Assembly: GCA_902806595.1 (NCBI GenBank)
Contig: CADCXC010000009.1
Coordinates: 1,302,001-1,366,000, forward strand
DNA from: Pyrenopolyporus hunteri
Taxonomy: Eukaryota; Ascomycota; Sordariomycetes; Xylariales; Hypoxylaceae
Reading direction: 5' to 3'
DNA length: 64,000 bases
Below the pieces are notes generated by a model. It was not told the origin of the DNA. It was given only the letters and a program-made list of their open reading frames with translations, and searched no databases. Below, one piece after another: positions 45,501 to 56,134 of the stretch. A program made the translations under genes and the position numbers. Within the stretch, counting starts at the first letter, position 1. Every line of letters starts with the position of its first letter.

Positions 45501-46838
45501 GCGAGTTTTGCTCGCGATATCTGGCCCGGGAGAGTGGATGCCAACAAAAGGGATATGCGTCGGGGAGGGTTGCAAGGTGCCCAGATCTACGGCGGCGGCT
45601 CCGGGCGTATGCGAGACATACTGCCTGTTAGATTTGACGTGGTCACTCTGAGCATCGTCGTCGCCATTCTGAGATTTATTCCCAGAACTCGGGCGACGTT
45701 TCTTGACAGGTCGTACATTATCTTCTCCATCCGACTCAGGACCTAACATACCGCCTTCCTCACTGACGTAAGATTTACTAAATTTTCCACGGTCAAAGTT
45801 GAGTGGTGTCGGCGGAGGCAATCCATTCCTCGCGTTTTCTTCCACCCTCCGCCTATAGTTCAACTCCCTCCTCTCATCCCTCCTGGCCTGGTCCATGGCT
45901 CGCTGGTCGCGACCAATGATGACGGCATAAGTGGTCATCTGAAAAACACTATCGGCGAACTCTATCCTGGCAAAGGATTCCAGTTTCTGGCTCGCGTTGG
46001 TCGACGTGCGGTCGCCGGTTGTCGTCAAGGCATCGCTTTCCTGCGTAAACGAAGCTTGCAACGAGACTTCGGAGGGAGCCACGATAGAGGGCCCCGGGTT
46101 CTGGAAGAGGGCCGAAGTGGCCTGGGCGAGATTCATCATGTAGGCATTGGGATCGACAGTAGCCTGAGCGTGTCGCATATTGGAGGCCATGTCCCGAGAT
46201 GAGTAGCTCATGCTCGTAGGCTCGGGGTCGGTAGTCGCGACAGCTTCCACTTGGTTGCGCGACCGGTGGGACTGATCCGATGTTCGAGCTTGGTCGAGTT
46301 TCATCGGAAAGGTGTCGGTGGCTAGGCTAAGGTTAGCAGAGGCCACACGGACCGCCGAAGAGGGTTCGGTAGCGCCATTTGTGGCCGGCAGAGGCCCGGT
46401 AGAGAGGTCGGGGACGTCGTCATTATCGCCAATGTTTACCTGCGTCGCAGCGGGAGTAGAAAGGGGGGACACTGTAGGGGGCGAGGGCATGGAATAGGCC
46501 TCATAAGATTCGTCGCGGTAGGCATATTGGCTATTTGGATGGGGTATCGGCGCGTTCGCATCGGTGGTTGTGGTGGTAGCAGGGGCGGTAGTAGTAGCCG
46601 TAGTAGTAGTAGTAGTCGTAGCGGCGGCAGGAGTAGGAGTAGCAGTAGTAGCAATAGTAGTAGTAATAGTAGTAGTAGTAGCAGGAGTAGCAGTAGTATT
46701 CGCAGCAGGAGGAGGAATAGCAGCACCACCGGGTGGTGCAGAATCCGAATGAGCTGCGGGCGGGTTGCTTGGCGGTGGAGAGCCAGGTACTACGGGCTGG
46801 CGACCAGGATCGGCCGCGGCAGCGTTAGACGAAGTCAT
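42561..46838 (-). CDS. FHL1-like transcription factor with FHA and forkhead domains
   Basis: Nuclear regulator related to yeast Fhl1, which controls ribosomal-protein genes. Single exon; from ATG 46838 (MTSSNAAAADPG) it is 1425 aa. The frame continues 84 codons further upstream, but those look like leader sequence. Order of parts: poly-Thr/Ala segment (about residues 37-93); FHA domain (about 285-510), containing SRQHLKIEFNEKRGVFEAVA and FFCDDTHYGLDDPVTLRSGD; acidic stretch (530-600); two AT-hook-like motifs (RRGPGRPPK near 618, RPVGRPRK near 660); and a basic region. The forkhead domain (about 732-803) has YGVLIDEALTNGPPDGLTL, MSKYPWFYFSAETKGWESSV and RHNLIGNEAFKK. A Pro/Gln-rich region follows, then two similar helical segments of about 70 aa (978-1056 and 1086-1158) and three copies of a PAPPSAGV.DQI..HKR module at the C-terminus. 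Start and DNA targets are uncertain. Confidence 0.88.
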   Translation of the reverse strand: MTSSNAAAADPGRQPVVPGSPPPSNPPAAHSDSAPPGGAAIPPPAANTTATPATTTTITTTIATTATPTPAAATTTTTTTATTTAPATTTTTDANAPIPHPNSQYAYRDESYEAYSMPSPPTVSPLSTPAATQVNIGDNDDVPDLSTGPLPATNGATEPSSAVRVASANLSLATDTFPMKLDQARTSDQSHRSRNQVEAVATTDPEPTSMSYSSRDMASNMRHAQATVDPNAYMMNLAQATSALFQNPGPSIVAPSEVSLQASFTQESDALTTTGDRTSTNASQKLESFARIEFADSVFQMTTYAVIIGRDQRAMDQARRDERRELNYRRRVEENARNGLPPPTPLNFDRGKFSKSYVSEEGGMLGPESDGEDNVRPVKKRRPSSGNKSQNGDDDAQSDHVKSNRQYVSHTPGAAAVDLGTLQPSPTHIPFVGIHSPGPDIASKTRGISRQHLKIEFNEKRGVFEAVALHKNGFFCDDTHYGLDDPVTLRSGDRLQIKDVEFTFVINGVQQGKTGGEEYHEEETSSKRMSIGGKEMSFDFEHSDHENFQDTSEELSEIENVPTPVIESDEGDGEQEAAEPPSDEANDHSADVIDSAEAQDMPQEQLANAEMPKRRGPGRPPKDGIMSKRERRLLKKQMQETSKKTLPQDPQGQSEKIKRPVGRPRKNPLPEDGEKPEKRKYNKRRPREEGEEGSEAERRAREKKEKKVRPKSPPLELRKEDFTEEQLQKPTKNYGVLIDEALTNGPPDGLTLKQIYKRIMSKYPWFYFSAETKGWESSVRHNLIGNEAFKKAEGTGLWSRVPGVELDAGKKRKATSPDRQLGSAHLHSHLASQYYQNGSYLPGGNFNYGHNLPNYGHDAKSMHPGYQPPASHPPQPLSTPSSQPVVQPVYSAQSPAPAQLPPGYLSRQPQNAQQTTYSSPYAKPPPQNSIPIKSEAPAVQNPHTSPAPPAPPIQQSIAQPSTQYQQPPVPNVANSAVPQPLSPEIERAIAQFRANMLSVISKQTTHAAQIIDSAISRARGLPPQTNVPPAFESAEKTLVNAVQKMISEMQAKRKQQASSASPAPAAASAAKSTPTPSVPTPSPAPAPTLEAEIQRRVKNFRDNMVAALKKKTDQADAIVDLAISRAQGLPNNGPIQGWEEADRLMVKSVTQIIADARRAHNLQHPPSTPTSTAQPAQQVPRQAPSASPAPAQPPTPTTGASQTSQGAVSSTPGSQPSQTTPATMARPTPLSVPRPGVSIQRPSPMGIARPGMNSISRPPVVRKDSAGTPISSVPAPTHNVSSPAPPSAGVLDQITGHKRPHDEAFGNGNRAVEKLEPVKAPTPTATPNMSTPAPPSAGVVDQIGHKRLRDDGHGNGNGNSNGSAEQPELTAKPITPSPALNMCSPAPPSAGVVDQIAGQKRHLDEGPGSLSSEQPEAKKPALSSA
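46560..46730 (-). repeat. In-frame trinucleotide repeat encoding Thr/Ala-rich tract
   Basis: Imperfect (GTA)n on the plus strand, read on the minus strand as ACT/ACC-type codons, giving runs of six and more Thr with Ala and Pro near the N-terminus of the FHL1-like protein. Confidence 0.9.
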
Positions 46839-48355
46839 CGCTGTTGAGTTGAATACAGCTCCTTCGTCTCCGGCGTGCCGATTTTGGAAGATTTGCGGGA
46901 AAATGGATTTGGAGGTGTTGCAGGTATCGCAAGTATTGGAGAGAAAGTGGAGGGAGGGTGGTGTACTGCCAGTACGAGAGAACGGGAATTGATGTGACCG
47001 CCTTCCCGCAACGTAAAGAAAAAAAAAAGAGGTACAGTAGATGCCTCCTAGCGCCTGGCGGATGCAGCAAAATGCAGCAGATGCAGCCAAATGCTAGCGG
47101 ATTGACAGTGCCAGAACTTCTGACCTTCATTCCCCGCCAAGAGTCCCTACGGCCGCTAACCTGTAACTGTACTGGTGGCTTTCCTGGCTAGGCTCGGATA
47201 GAGCTTGTTGGCTAGCTGTGATTGGCCAGTCAGAGGGAAACTAATCGGCGTTCTAAAGCTCAGCTAACCAAGGTTGGTTGGGCCGTCAGGTATTGTACCT
47301 AGGTACCTAGGTACGTATTGAATGTATTGAGCTACCTGTAGTAGCTTTTCTCCTTGACACTATCACTATGGGCTAAATTAGCCCCTTCTACCCTTTTCAT
47401 CTTCCAGTCTAAGCAATCCGAATAGTCCATCCATCAACCTCAATGGTCTCTTACACCCGTACGAGTGTAACAGATAGATAATGATAACCACTCCCCCGTC
47501 AATCACCGTACACGCTTCTTCGAAGGGTTGGTAAGGCAACCCGTACTTACACCATTCTTGGTCAATTGACACGAAACTAATGCGGATGCCCAATATGATA
47601 TTCTTCGACCGTGCGGTTCAGGCTTCAAGGCACCTTAGGTCAACGAGGTACACACGTACGTGTTTTATATATATGAGTTACATACGTCTGTACCTAGGTA
47701 AGGTACTTATATGTCGAGAGATACATGCAAGACCAAAAGTCAAGCAATGGCAGGGCAAAAGTTTATATTGGATGCATGTGGTGACGAGGCCCATATCATG
47801 CACGTCAGTGCTAACGACTTCCTGGGCGGTAGGTACAATACCAACCCACGCCTACATACATGTAGGTTGACCTACCGGAGCAACACAAGGAAGTGCTATA
47901 CATGTACGCCTGAGCCTTAGGCACCCCATTAATACAAGTCTCACAGATCATTCCTCTTTTTGTTACTTGCCTACCTACCTACCTACCTACCTACCTAGGT
48001 AGATGGTAGATATAGAGTAGTAGGATAGATACGTGGGTTCACATAATACCCAAGAAACCCACCGCCAAAACTCAGGTCCTAGGCTATAACTACCTACCCA
48101 TGTTTAGAATTCGGGATTCGCTTAAGGAGACCTGTATACCTAAGTTGACGGCAACCATCTATATTGTAAACACACTTACTATGTTGCAGTTATCTCCACA
48201 CCAAGGTCATGCAATACCTCCTCCAAGAGACACTACACCGCTATATCTTACAGACGGCTCATCACGCCACAAACCCCATAAACCTAGTACCATTGAGTCA
48301 TAACTTCGTAGCGTAAACCAACCCATTCCCTCTATACGGTAGATATACGTAGTCC
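46839..48355. other. Leader/promoter of the FHL1-like gene and 3' flank of the molybdate transporter
   Basis: The first 250 bases are open in frame with the FHL1-like gene but probably untranslated. CCTAGGTACCTAGG motifs lie at 47297-47313 and an ACCT microsatellite at 47969-47997. No other gene is supportable. Confidence 0.45.
47969..47997 (+). repeat. ACCT microsatellite
   Basis: Seven CCTA units, ending in the palindromic ACCTAGGT. Confidence 0.9.
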
Positions 48356-49666
48356 TTAATCACGTAGCAGCGGCCGTCTTTCATCCGACCCGCGAGCCCG
48401 TCTCTTCTCTATCCAATCCGCAAGTTTATAAGCGCAGTGGCACAGCAGGCCGGCCACAAAGCCTACGGCATCGTTCTTGAACGCCAAAATACCCGCCGTA
48501 GTCATGAGCATGACCGTCCACCTCTCCGACCTCTCCTGGTCCGAAATATCCCTATGCTTCCTGCGCCGCCCCTGGCCGACCGACGCCTCCCAGAGGTCCG
48601 GGGCGCCGTGATTCAAGCTCTGGCCGACTTTCGCCAGCTCCAGGCCCGCGGCCACGACCATGACGCCCAGGAGGCTCTTCGGGAAGCCCGCGAGCAGGTC
48701 GAGCAAGGACTCGCCGAAGAGGATGCCCAGGGCCATCTTCAGCAGGCCCAGCAGGACGATGCTCGAGCCGCTGCGCGCGCCGAACCGGTACTGGGCCGCG
48801 AGCCCGCCGGCCCCGTGGCACACGGGCATCGCGCCGAACCAGCAGCCGAGCAGGTTCATGGCCGCGACGCTGACGCCGAGCGCCGTGACGCCGGGGGCCG
48901 GCAGGTCGGGGAACAGATCGGAGGCCAGCGCGCTGGCGGCGATGACCGAGTTCAGCGTCGTGAGCGGCAGCTGCGCGACGCCCATGCCGACGGCGTCCGC
49001 GTCCCAGCGCGGGAGCGCGAACCACGGGCGCCAGACGCGGAAGTGCGGGAGGCTGTGGTCGGGGCTCGCGGCGACGAGGACGAGGGCGAGGACGACGCCG
49101 ACGAGGAACACGATCAGGGCGTAGGGGAACCGGGCCGCCCGCTGCGTCAGCACGAGCAGCAGGAACGCGGCGAGGCTCCAGGCGAGGTTGTCCAGGGGGA
49201 AGCCCCAGCGGGAGGCGAGCGGCCGGAAGAGCGAGCCGCCGGCGGAGATGACGAGGGAGAGGCCGGCGCCGAACTGGATGCCCTTGACGACGGGGATCGG
49301 GATGATCCGGGTGGCCCAGCGGAGCAGGCCCGTGACGCTGAGGAGCAGCACGACGACGGCGACGACGCTGCCCGCCGCCACGGTCTGGGGCTCCGAGGCG
49401 TGCGAGGCTATGGCCGCTGCCGCGATGGCTTTCATGGGCTGCACCGGCAGGGGAATGCCGAATACGACGCCGGTGGCGATGTTGAAGAAGCCCGAGAACA
49501 CGAGCGTCGTCGAGAGCGAGATGGACCCGTTGATTGCGAGGGTGATCATGAGCGGTAGGAGCGTGCCGAGATCGCCGAGGGCGCCCGATATCTCCGCGAG
49601 CGGCGAGCTGCGTAGGGTCGCGACATTGTTGCGATGGAATCGCTTGATGTTTGTAAATAGAGACAT
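48356..49666 (-). CDS. Molybdate transporter, MOT1 family
   Basis: High-affinity molybdate permease related to sulfate permeases but lacking a STAS domain. Single exon, 436 aa, with about ten to twelve hydrophobic segments. Family motifs: EISGALGDLGTLLPLMI near the N-terminus and PVQPMKAIAAAAIAS (the two copies of the Gly/Pro-rich substrate motif lie in this and in the C-terminal half), GIQFGAGLSL, LPLTTLNSVIAASALASDLF, and FGAMPVCHGAGGLAAQYRFG. The tail ends in an acidic/basic sequence with RRPLLRD, resembling a vacuolar or endosomal dileucine-type signal. The coding region is strongly GC-rich, especially 48560-49460, unlike its AT-leaning flanks. Long antisense frames across it are by-products of this composition. 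Confidence 0.9.
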   Translation of the reverse strand: MSLFTNIKRFHRNNVATLRSSPLAEISGALGDLGTLLPLMITLAINGSISLSTTLVFSGFFNIATGVVFGIPLPVQPMKAIAAAAIASHASEPQTVAAGSVVAVVVLLLSVTGLLRWATRIIPIPVVKGIQFGAGLSLVISAGGSLFRPLASRWGFPLDNLAWSLAAFLLLVLTQRAARFPYALIVFLVGVVLALVLVAASPDHSLPHFRVWRPWFALPRWDADAVGMGVAQLPLTTLNSVIAASALASDLFPDLPAPGVTALGVSVAAMNLLGCWFGAMPVCHGAGGLAAQYRFGARSGSSIVLLGLLKMALGILFGESLLDLLAGFPKSLLGVMVVAAGLELAKVGQSLNHGAPDLWEASVGQGRRRKHRDISDQERSERWTVMLMTTAGILAFKNDAVGFVAGLLCHCAYKLADWIEKRRARGSDERRPLLRD

Positions 49667-51438
49667 GGTTGGTTTGGTTGGTTAACGTTAGCTTTGGCCC
49701 ACCGCGTTGGTGAGGTCTAGAATCATGTCAAATCCAGGTAGGTAGGTATCGTAGGTGGGCAAGTAGTAAACCAAGCTGCTAGGTACCTGAAGTAATCCTA
49801 GGTGCTGTACTGTGCTACCGGACTGGAGAGGGGGTATGTAGGTAAAGGTGGTACAGTACATAGTAAGAAGCGGCCGGAGACGTTACAGCTTAAAACAGTC
49901 CCAACTACGTCAGCGAAGAAACTGTTTACAACTTCTCCGCGTGGCTTGCAGCCCCTCGGAACTACCCGAGACAACGGGGCCTGTAGTTCCCGACGCTGCG
50001 GCGAACTGCAGGAGATATAGCGCTCGACCTATGGGTGTAGAGTGGAAGGAGGAATCGGTATTCGAGGTTTCATTGATGACCGCCTACCTACATGTAGGTA
50101 ATCTATATAAAATGGTAAGATACGTGGGTGTACATGCACTAGAAAGACTAATTAAATCGGAGTTGCAACTTTAACATTAGGTGAATTGTATATACTTGGT
50201 TGATCTATAGACACCAATGAATCTATCCGCTTGAATACCTACCTAACTATTAATTACCCCTCTCACTTAGTCATTGTCGATCGCTTAATGCCTATCGAAG
50301 AGATTAGAGAGGGGTTGAAGATGTCTTTCCAACCTCGGTAACACGTTACAAGAGGATAGAAAAAAAGGTTCTAGAATAAGCGCGACGGCAAGCGAGCTGT
50401 GAGTTTGGCGGGTGGCATTTCCAGATCCGGTAAGACGTACCTGGCTGTCCAACCTGAGCTACATGGATCTTCCACACCCATCATCAACACCACACACGTT
50501 GATGACCAGGAGTCCGAGTACGAAATGATTTCCTAAAACGACGCAACTCGTCAGATTGGTTTCACTCGTATATCAGGGAGGTAACTACCCGTGAATGAGT
50601 CTATATACTTACCTACCTAGGAAGTAGATGTGTCCTTTGCACAATTTAACGTATGAGGTATCTAACTACTTCATATGTACAATGCCTAATATCTTAGGTA
50701 CTGTGCTACGTGGTACGCAAATTACATCAATATGGATATGAATGACATTCCCGCTTCGAAACGATGGGAAAAAGCTTAAAACAAAAGGGATTGCGGGGTT
50801 CCAACAACACGAGAGCAATTAATAATGGTAAGGCAGAAGGAGCATTTCTTGCAACCTCTTAATATAGTTAGCCCAGCCTACAGCCACTTAGAGAGAAAGT
50901 GCTAGGCGAAGTACCTACTACATGGGACTGGGAGTGGAGGAGGATCTCGAATATAGCGCTCGGGTCGTCAGGGTCCCGAAACGCTAGGCCCGAACACTCC
51001 AATCGCAAATCTTCGTTTGCCTCCCCCTAATCTGCATCTGGACATATCGGTCTCTTCTCTTACTATATAGTAACAAACGGGTATTTCTGGTCGGTTGCGT
51101 TAATAAAAAAGATCACCTTGCCCTTTTGCCTCCTTCTTATCAGATCGTTTCTGTCGTTTCCATCGTTTCCCCTATATAGGTACCTATGCATTTATCCCTT
51201 GCTGCTCGGGTCGAATTTTGTTTCAATAGTCTTGTCGAGACTTACAAAGCGCTCTGGGCTTGGCCCATTATATCCCAAACACCCAGCCCGTTTAATAAGT
51301 ACACTACCTAGCTTGTTTCTATAATCCCATCCGAGATTCGACGGGAACCTAAAGCATTAAGCTTTCGCCATTGTGTGCGAGTTGCACAGACTCGAGCATC
51401 AACTCAAAGGCACTGGCTGACTGTCATCGGCTGACAAT
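49667..51438. other. Intergenic region, no supportable gene
   Basis: About 1.8 kb between the molybdate transporter and P450 starts, so a divergent promoter region. It has scattered TAGG motifs (49737-49750, 50085-50100). Nothing else recognisable. Confidence 0.45.
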
Positions 51439-53516
51439 ATGCTCTCAACGATACTATTGCTGCTAGGCGCAGCCGTTTCATATTTTACCTTCAATATAAT
51501 ATCTGGTCTGAAGTCCAACATCGCTGCCGCAAAGCGCTCCAGACTTCCTTACTTCGTTATCCGTGAGTTTATCGGCCAAGTCTCAACTCTTCTATACTTG
51601 ATTCGTCCTATATTCGCTTTTTCCCCCTTGCATAGTAGGAAGACTAACTTCTCCTGAACATTAGCCCTTGCTCCGTGGAATCGGTTGGGACAACTGCTCC
51701 ATAAAGTTTGGGTCCCCTTATTTAAACTTCTTCCGCGTAAATATTGGGAGGACATTGAACCGTGAGCGACCGAATCTACTCGCAATACTAACTGGATGCT
51801 AACCACTGTTGAATTAGTATTTTGAGCCCGAATTGGCAGTATGTGAACAATCACAAACTATTCGCCAAGCTCGGCGATACCTTCTTAATCGTTTCCCCAG
51901 GTAGGATCGTCTGTTTCACGGAGAACGCGGAGGCCATTCACCAGATTACATCAAAGCGTGAGGCGTTCCCGAAGCCGACGGAGGCCTATGCTATCCTCGG
52001 GCAGTACGGCCAGAACGTAGTGACGCTAGAAGGCACCGCCTGGCGCATGCATCGGAAGATCACCTCAGCCTCCTTTAACGAGAAGAATGCTGCCCTAGTC
52101 TTCAAGGAGTCGATTAACCAGACTCAGGGGCTGATTAAATTATGGCTTGGCCCTGATGGTTTGGGTAACAAGACGTTCAAGACTCTCGAGCAAGATACGG
52201 CATCGCTCATGCTCAACATAATCGCGAACATCGGATTCGGTCTCAAGATTCTCTGGCCCGGTGAAGAGTTCCCTCCTGACGCTGACCCGAGGTTAGCTAA
52301 ATACGCAACTCACGAGGCCCCCGAAGGGCACACTTTGAGCTTCGTAAAGGCGTTAGCGGGGACGCTGAAATACCTTATTCTCCTTCTCATCGCACCGAGA
52401 TGGTTACTTAGAATTGTCCCCAGCAAGCACGCGAAGCAGGCCCTAGAAGCGGAGACCAATTTCGTGCGTTACTTAAACGAGTTCTTACAGGAGAAGATCG
52501 AGGATGTACAGAAAGGGAATACTACGGAGCAGGGCCTTGATATCATGGGTTCCCTGGTTCGTACCAGTTATGGAGATAATGGATCCGCAGGCTCAGGCAA
52601 AAAGGGAACCCAAGTCGCGCGGCTTACTGATTCGGAAATCATAGGCAACGCCTTCATCAACATTGTGGCAGGCCACGAGTCCACAGCCAACGTACTCCAC
52701 TTTTCACTTGTCCACCTGGCCACCTACCCGGCATCTCAGAGGCGACTGCAGCAAGATGTAGACAACCTGCTAGGGAACACGGATCCGAAGACGTGGGATT
52801 ACGAGGCTAGCATGAACCCGCTGCTCGGTTCGATGGTTGGGGCTGTCATCAACGAAACTCTTCGCCTGCTCCCGCCCGTGGTCGACATACCGAAGATGGT
52901 TTCTCCGACGCAAGACCAACCCGTCACCATAGATGGGGAGCGATACTTGCTCCCGCGCAAGGCCGCCATCGGCATGGTGACCGTGGCCGCCCAGCGCAAT
53001 CCGAGGTACTGGCCAACGAAGCCGAGCAAAATTAGCAATGCCGAAACGGACATCGACGACTTCGTACCGGAGCGGTGGTTCCAGACCGAATCGACGAAGG
53101 GCAACAGCGCCGTTGTCGAGGGCGCAGACACGGAAGACTTTGGCGGCTATGCCGGATCGGACACCAGCGCGCAATTGTACCACCCGCCGCGAGGCGCGTT
53201 CGTGCCCTTTTCGGACGGCGCACGAGCGTGTTTGGGCCGCCGAGTGGCCATTGTGGAGCTAGTCTCGGCGTTATCGGTTATCTTCCAGAAGTACAGCATC
53301 GAACTAGCGGTGGACGAGTGGGCTAGCGATGAGCAGGTCGCCGCGATGAGTAAGGACGAGAAGGCGAAGTTATACAAGATGGCGCAGGAGAAGTCGAGGG
53401 AGACGGTGAAGGGAGCGAGGAGTCATATTACGCTGAAGCTAAACGGGGATAAGTACGTCCCGGTAAGACTGGTGAGGAGAGGCGAAGAGAGATTTGCCGA
53501 CTGGGTTGATTCGTGA
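51439..53516 (+). CDS. Cytochrome P450 monooxygenase
   Basis: Heme-thiolate monooxygenase of the ER membrane. Three exons, 51439-51562, 51665-51761 and 51818-53516, give 639 aa. The frame was set by the spliced join reading VIPLAPWNRLGQLLHKVWVP. An N-terminal anchor (MLSTILLLLGAAVSYFTF) is present. Helix I has NIVAGHESTANVLHF. The K helix has NETLRLLPP (ExxR). The heme loop is FVPFSDGARACLGRRVAIVE, with the cysteine ligand in the FxxGxRxCxG motif. The protein is longer than most P450s (about 500-550 aa). Extra sequence includes a Gly/Ser/Asp-rich insert before the heme loop (GADTEDFGGYAGSDTSAQ) and a C-terminal extension. No cluster partner genes are adjacent, so the substrate cannot be inferred. 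Confidence 0.93.
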
Positions 53517-54776
53517 TGAATTGGCTCTTTTTCGCAAATGTTTATTACGGTATGGGGGAATGTTGGGAAAACCCCTTCATGTAGATATAAATAGTATATA
53601 TACCTATGGATCAAGATACACGAGAGATCGGAATATGAGATGATGAAGTTAAATCTTTTCTGATGACTGAAAAGACGCATTGTTGATTGTATAAGCCTAG
53701 CAATTTGCATTTATTTTCCTATAGTCCGAAAAAAGGAAAGGAAAAAGAAAAGACTTTTAGAGTTAGCAACTACCCTAAAAAGCGCCTCCGTATATGCACC
53801 TCATAAATAGGAGAAAAGATGCCAATATTACAGCAGCGAAACCCCCATTTTTTGAGGTTTCGTGGCTAGCTGTCGGTAAGACGCGTTTTTTTTTTTTCTC
53901 TTCTTGTTGTTATTATTGACGAAGCTACCGAATCTCCACCGCTGTAAAAATGGGACGATGACACCTTGACGTAGCAGGTTTATAGCAAATCACGGGTCCC
54001 AGTTTCTCTTCCCAATCGGTGCGCCGTGCACCAACCTCCCGCTTTCCCAATTGGAGGTATTGACGTATTACTCAGTTAGTACCTTAGTAGGCTGCTTAGC
54101 TGCCCTGCGCATACCCTACGGCATCAACCCGGGTCCTCCCCAATGGATCTCTTACCCTAAAACCCATAGGTACACCTATGAGGTGGTGGTACCGGTACCC
54201 ATAGCACAGCTCACAACAACGCATTAGGTACCCCAGCAAGGTCAGGACAAGGAGGAAGCGGCAGCTCTTGATTAGCAGGCTGACCTGGCAAGGACTGGGG
54301 GGATGCTGCAGCGCACCTTGGGGGGACCTGGCCTGACCTGACCTGGCACCTTCTATTATTTTTCACCTATTCTATTTTTTTATTTTTATTATTATTATTT
54401 TATCCTTACAGGCTTTCCCTCCCCTTCCCGCTTCCCGCTTCCCGCATCTCATCCCGCACGTCAACAAGAAAAATAAGAAAACATAAACAACCCAAGCGCA
54501 CTGCCGCGGGAAATCCCTTCCAGCCTCCCTTCGCTCCCACCTGCACAACGCGCCCCCCCTCGCATTACGGTGTAATCTCAGATTATCAGTATCATCATCA
54601 TCATCGATACAAAGCCACTATCGCAACAAGCCCAACACCCCCCTAGCTACGTCACGGACCACCAGCCCAGCCATATTCTCGAAAACCGTTGCATCTTTGT
54701 CGCCTATCTTGCGCGCCACCGCTGATAGCGATTCCCTTTCGAATTTCCACGCCCGCCATCAACCCAAGTAAACATC
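53517..54776. other. Intergenic region with T-rich and AT-repeat leader DNA
   Basis: About 1.26 kb. It has a T-tract at 53887-53899, ATT repeats at 54376-54402 and CAT repeats at 54591-54605, then the promoter and leader of the SAP-like gene. No coding gene recognised. Confidence 0.45.
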
Positions 54777-56134
54777 ATGTCCGGTGTCAATAGTTGGCTG
54801 CAGAGGCAGCGAAAGACTGATCTGACCGAGCTTGCCCAACATGTCGGCCTTCAGAAGTAGGTAGTTTCTTTTTTTTTTCTCTTTTTCTTTTTTTAACTAG
54901 AAAGAACATTTCCAATCCCAATTCCATCGCCCGTATTCTTGTGCAAGTGGCTCCCTATGACCTCAGTCGGTATACACTAGAGGAACGGGGCTAGATTTAT
55001 TACATCACCATCTCCCACGCGGAATGCGGGATCGCGAGACAATTCTATTGTAGCCCCCATGCGCCGCTCTGAGACAAGAAACACATGGCTAACACGTTTT
55101 CCTCTTTGTTTGCGCGAACAGCTACGAATCCTTAAAGAAATCCGAACTCGAGCTCGCCCTCGACGAATACCTATCCGAAAACTCATCCATGTTTTCCTCC
55201 GACCCTAAGCTCGCCAACTACTACTCGAGTCGCGCCAGGACCGCCGGCTCTCCAGTCAAGAAGGATGCGGACGGTGCCGTAGAGCGATTGAAGGTCGCGA
55301 GGCGACGAGCGACCAAGGCTGCGGAGGAGATTCTTGCACCGCCTGAGTAAGTCGCGTCGCGATTTGCGACAAAACATCGAGGCGTCTTAGCCCAGCCAAC
55401 TAACCCTAGTCTATAGGTCCGAAGACGAGCATACTAACACTTCCACGGCCCTCACGCGCACTCCCGGCCGCGCTCTCTCGCTTGCGAGCCGCATCCCGCT
55501 TCCTGCCACGCCCGCGGATGTCGCCGAAGCTGTTGACCGCTCTACCGTAGCTGTCAGGACACGCGTCGCGGCTCTGTACAAGGAGTCGGGAATCACGGAG
55601 GCGACCCACGCGACCCGCGAGAGCCTGTCGACCGTCACATCGGTGCTCTTCGCCATCTCCGCGTTCGAGCTGTACTTCCTACGCCCCGAGATCCTAGCTG
55701 ACCGATACGCGTTCACCGTCCCGGCCATCGACTTCCTCGGCACCAAGGACTTCCCGGTCTTCGTCCCGGACATGTTCTTGCTCCTAACCTCGTCCTTCTG
55801 GTCCCCCGCGCTTCTCTGGCTCTTCACGAGCGCCATCCTGCCTACCATCGCCGGCTACTTCTTCAACCTGACCCTCGGCTCCCACCACTACAATCGCGTG
55901 GGTCGCAGAGTCCCTAACGGGCCCGATAGCATCGTCGACCCGTTGACCTTCAGCATCGCCAAGGCTCTGATCTCGTACGTCGTCTACGGCCAGGGCATCA
56001 CGTTCGGCGGCTGGATAGACGAGACGTCAATCGCGCGCATCAACACGGCCATATACGGCGGGTACAAGGGTATCCTGACCGGCACCGCCATCACCGGCGT
56101 GTTAAGTATTTACGACGCGGTGCTTAGGAAGTAG
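54777..56134 (+). CDS. SAP-like motif, multi-pass membrane protein of unknown function
   Basis: Three exons, 54777-54856, 55122-55346 and 55417-56134, give 340 aa; the first intron is long for this window (265 nt). The N-terminus (residues about 15-50, LTELAQHVGLQ then NYESLKKSELELALDEYLSE) has the two-helix pattern of a SAP/HeH-type motif, a DNA-binding fold also seen in LEM/HeH inner-nuclear-membrane proteins. A basic charged linker follows. From about residue 180 there are three or four hydrophobic segments (VTSVLFAISAFELYFL, PDMFLLLTSSFWSPALLWLF, and SIAKALISYVVYG). The arrangement would suit a nuclear-envelope protein, but that is inference only. I do not recognise the family by name. 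Confidence 0.7.

Noticed and set aside
46436..46847. Open frames rich in Leu, Val or Ser across the trinucleotide repeat
   Set aside because: They are other-frame readings of the repeat that encodes the Thr tract.
46839..47090. 84-codon N-terminal extension of the FHL1-like protein
   Set aside because: The added segment is Cys/Phe-rich and unlike the rest; the ATG at 46838 begins the Ala/Pro/Thr-rich N-terminus, so the extension is probably leader sequence.
48437..49558. Long plus-strand open frame of 373 codons opposite the molybdate transporter
   Set aside because: Composition is Arg/Ala/Glu/Gly-rich with no domain; it is a by-product of the GC-rich codon use of the gene on the other strand.
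51439..56134. Secondary-metabolite cluster around the P450
   Set aside because: No backbone synthase, tailoring enzymes or pathway regulator lies within the flanking 10 kb.
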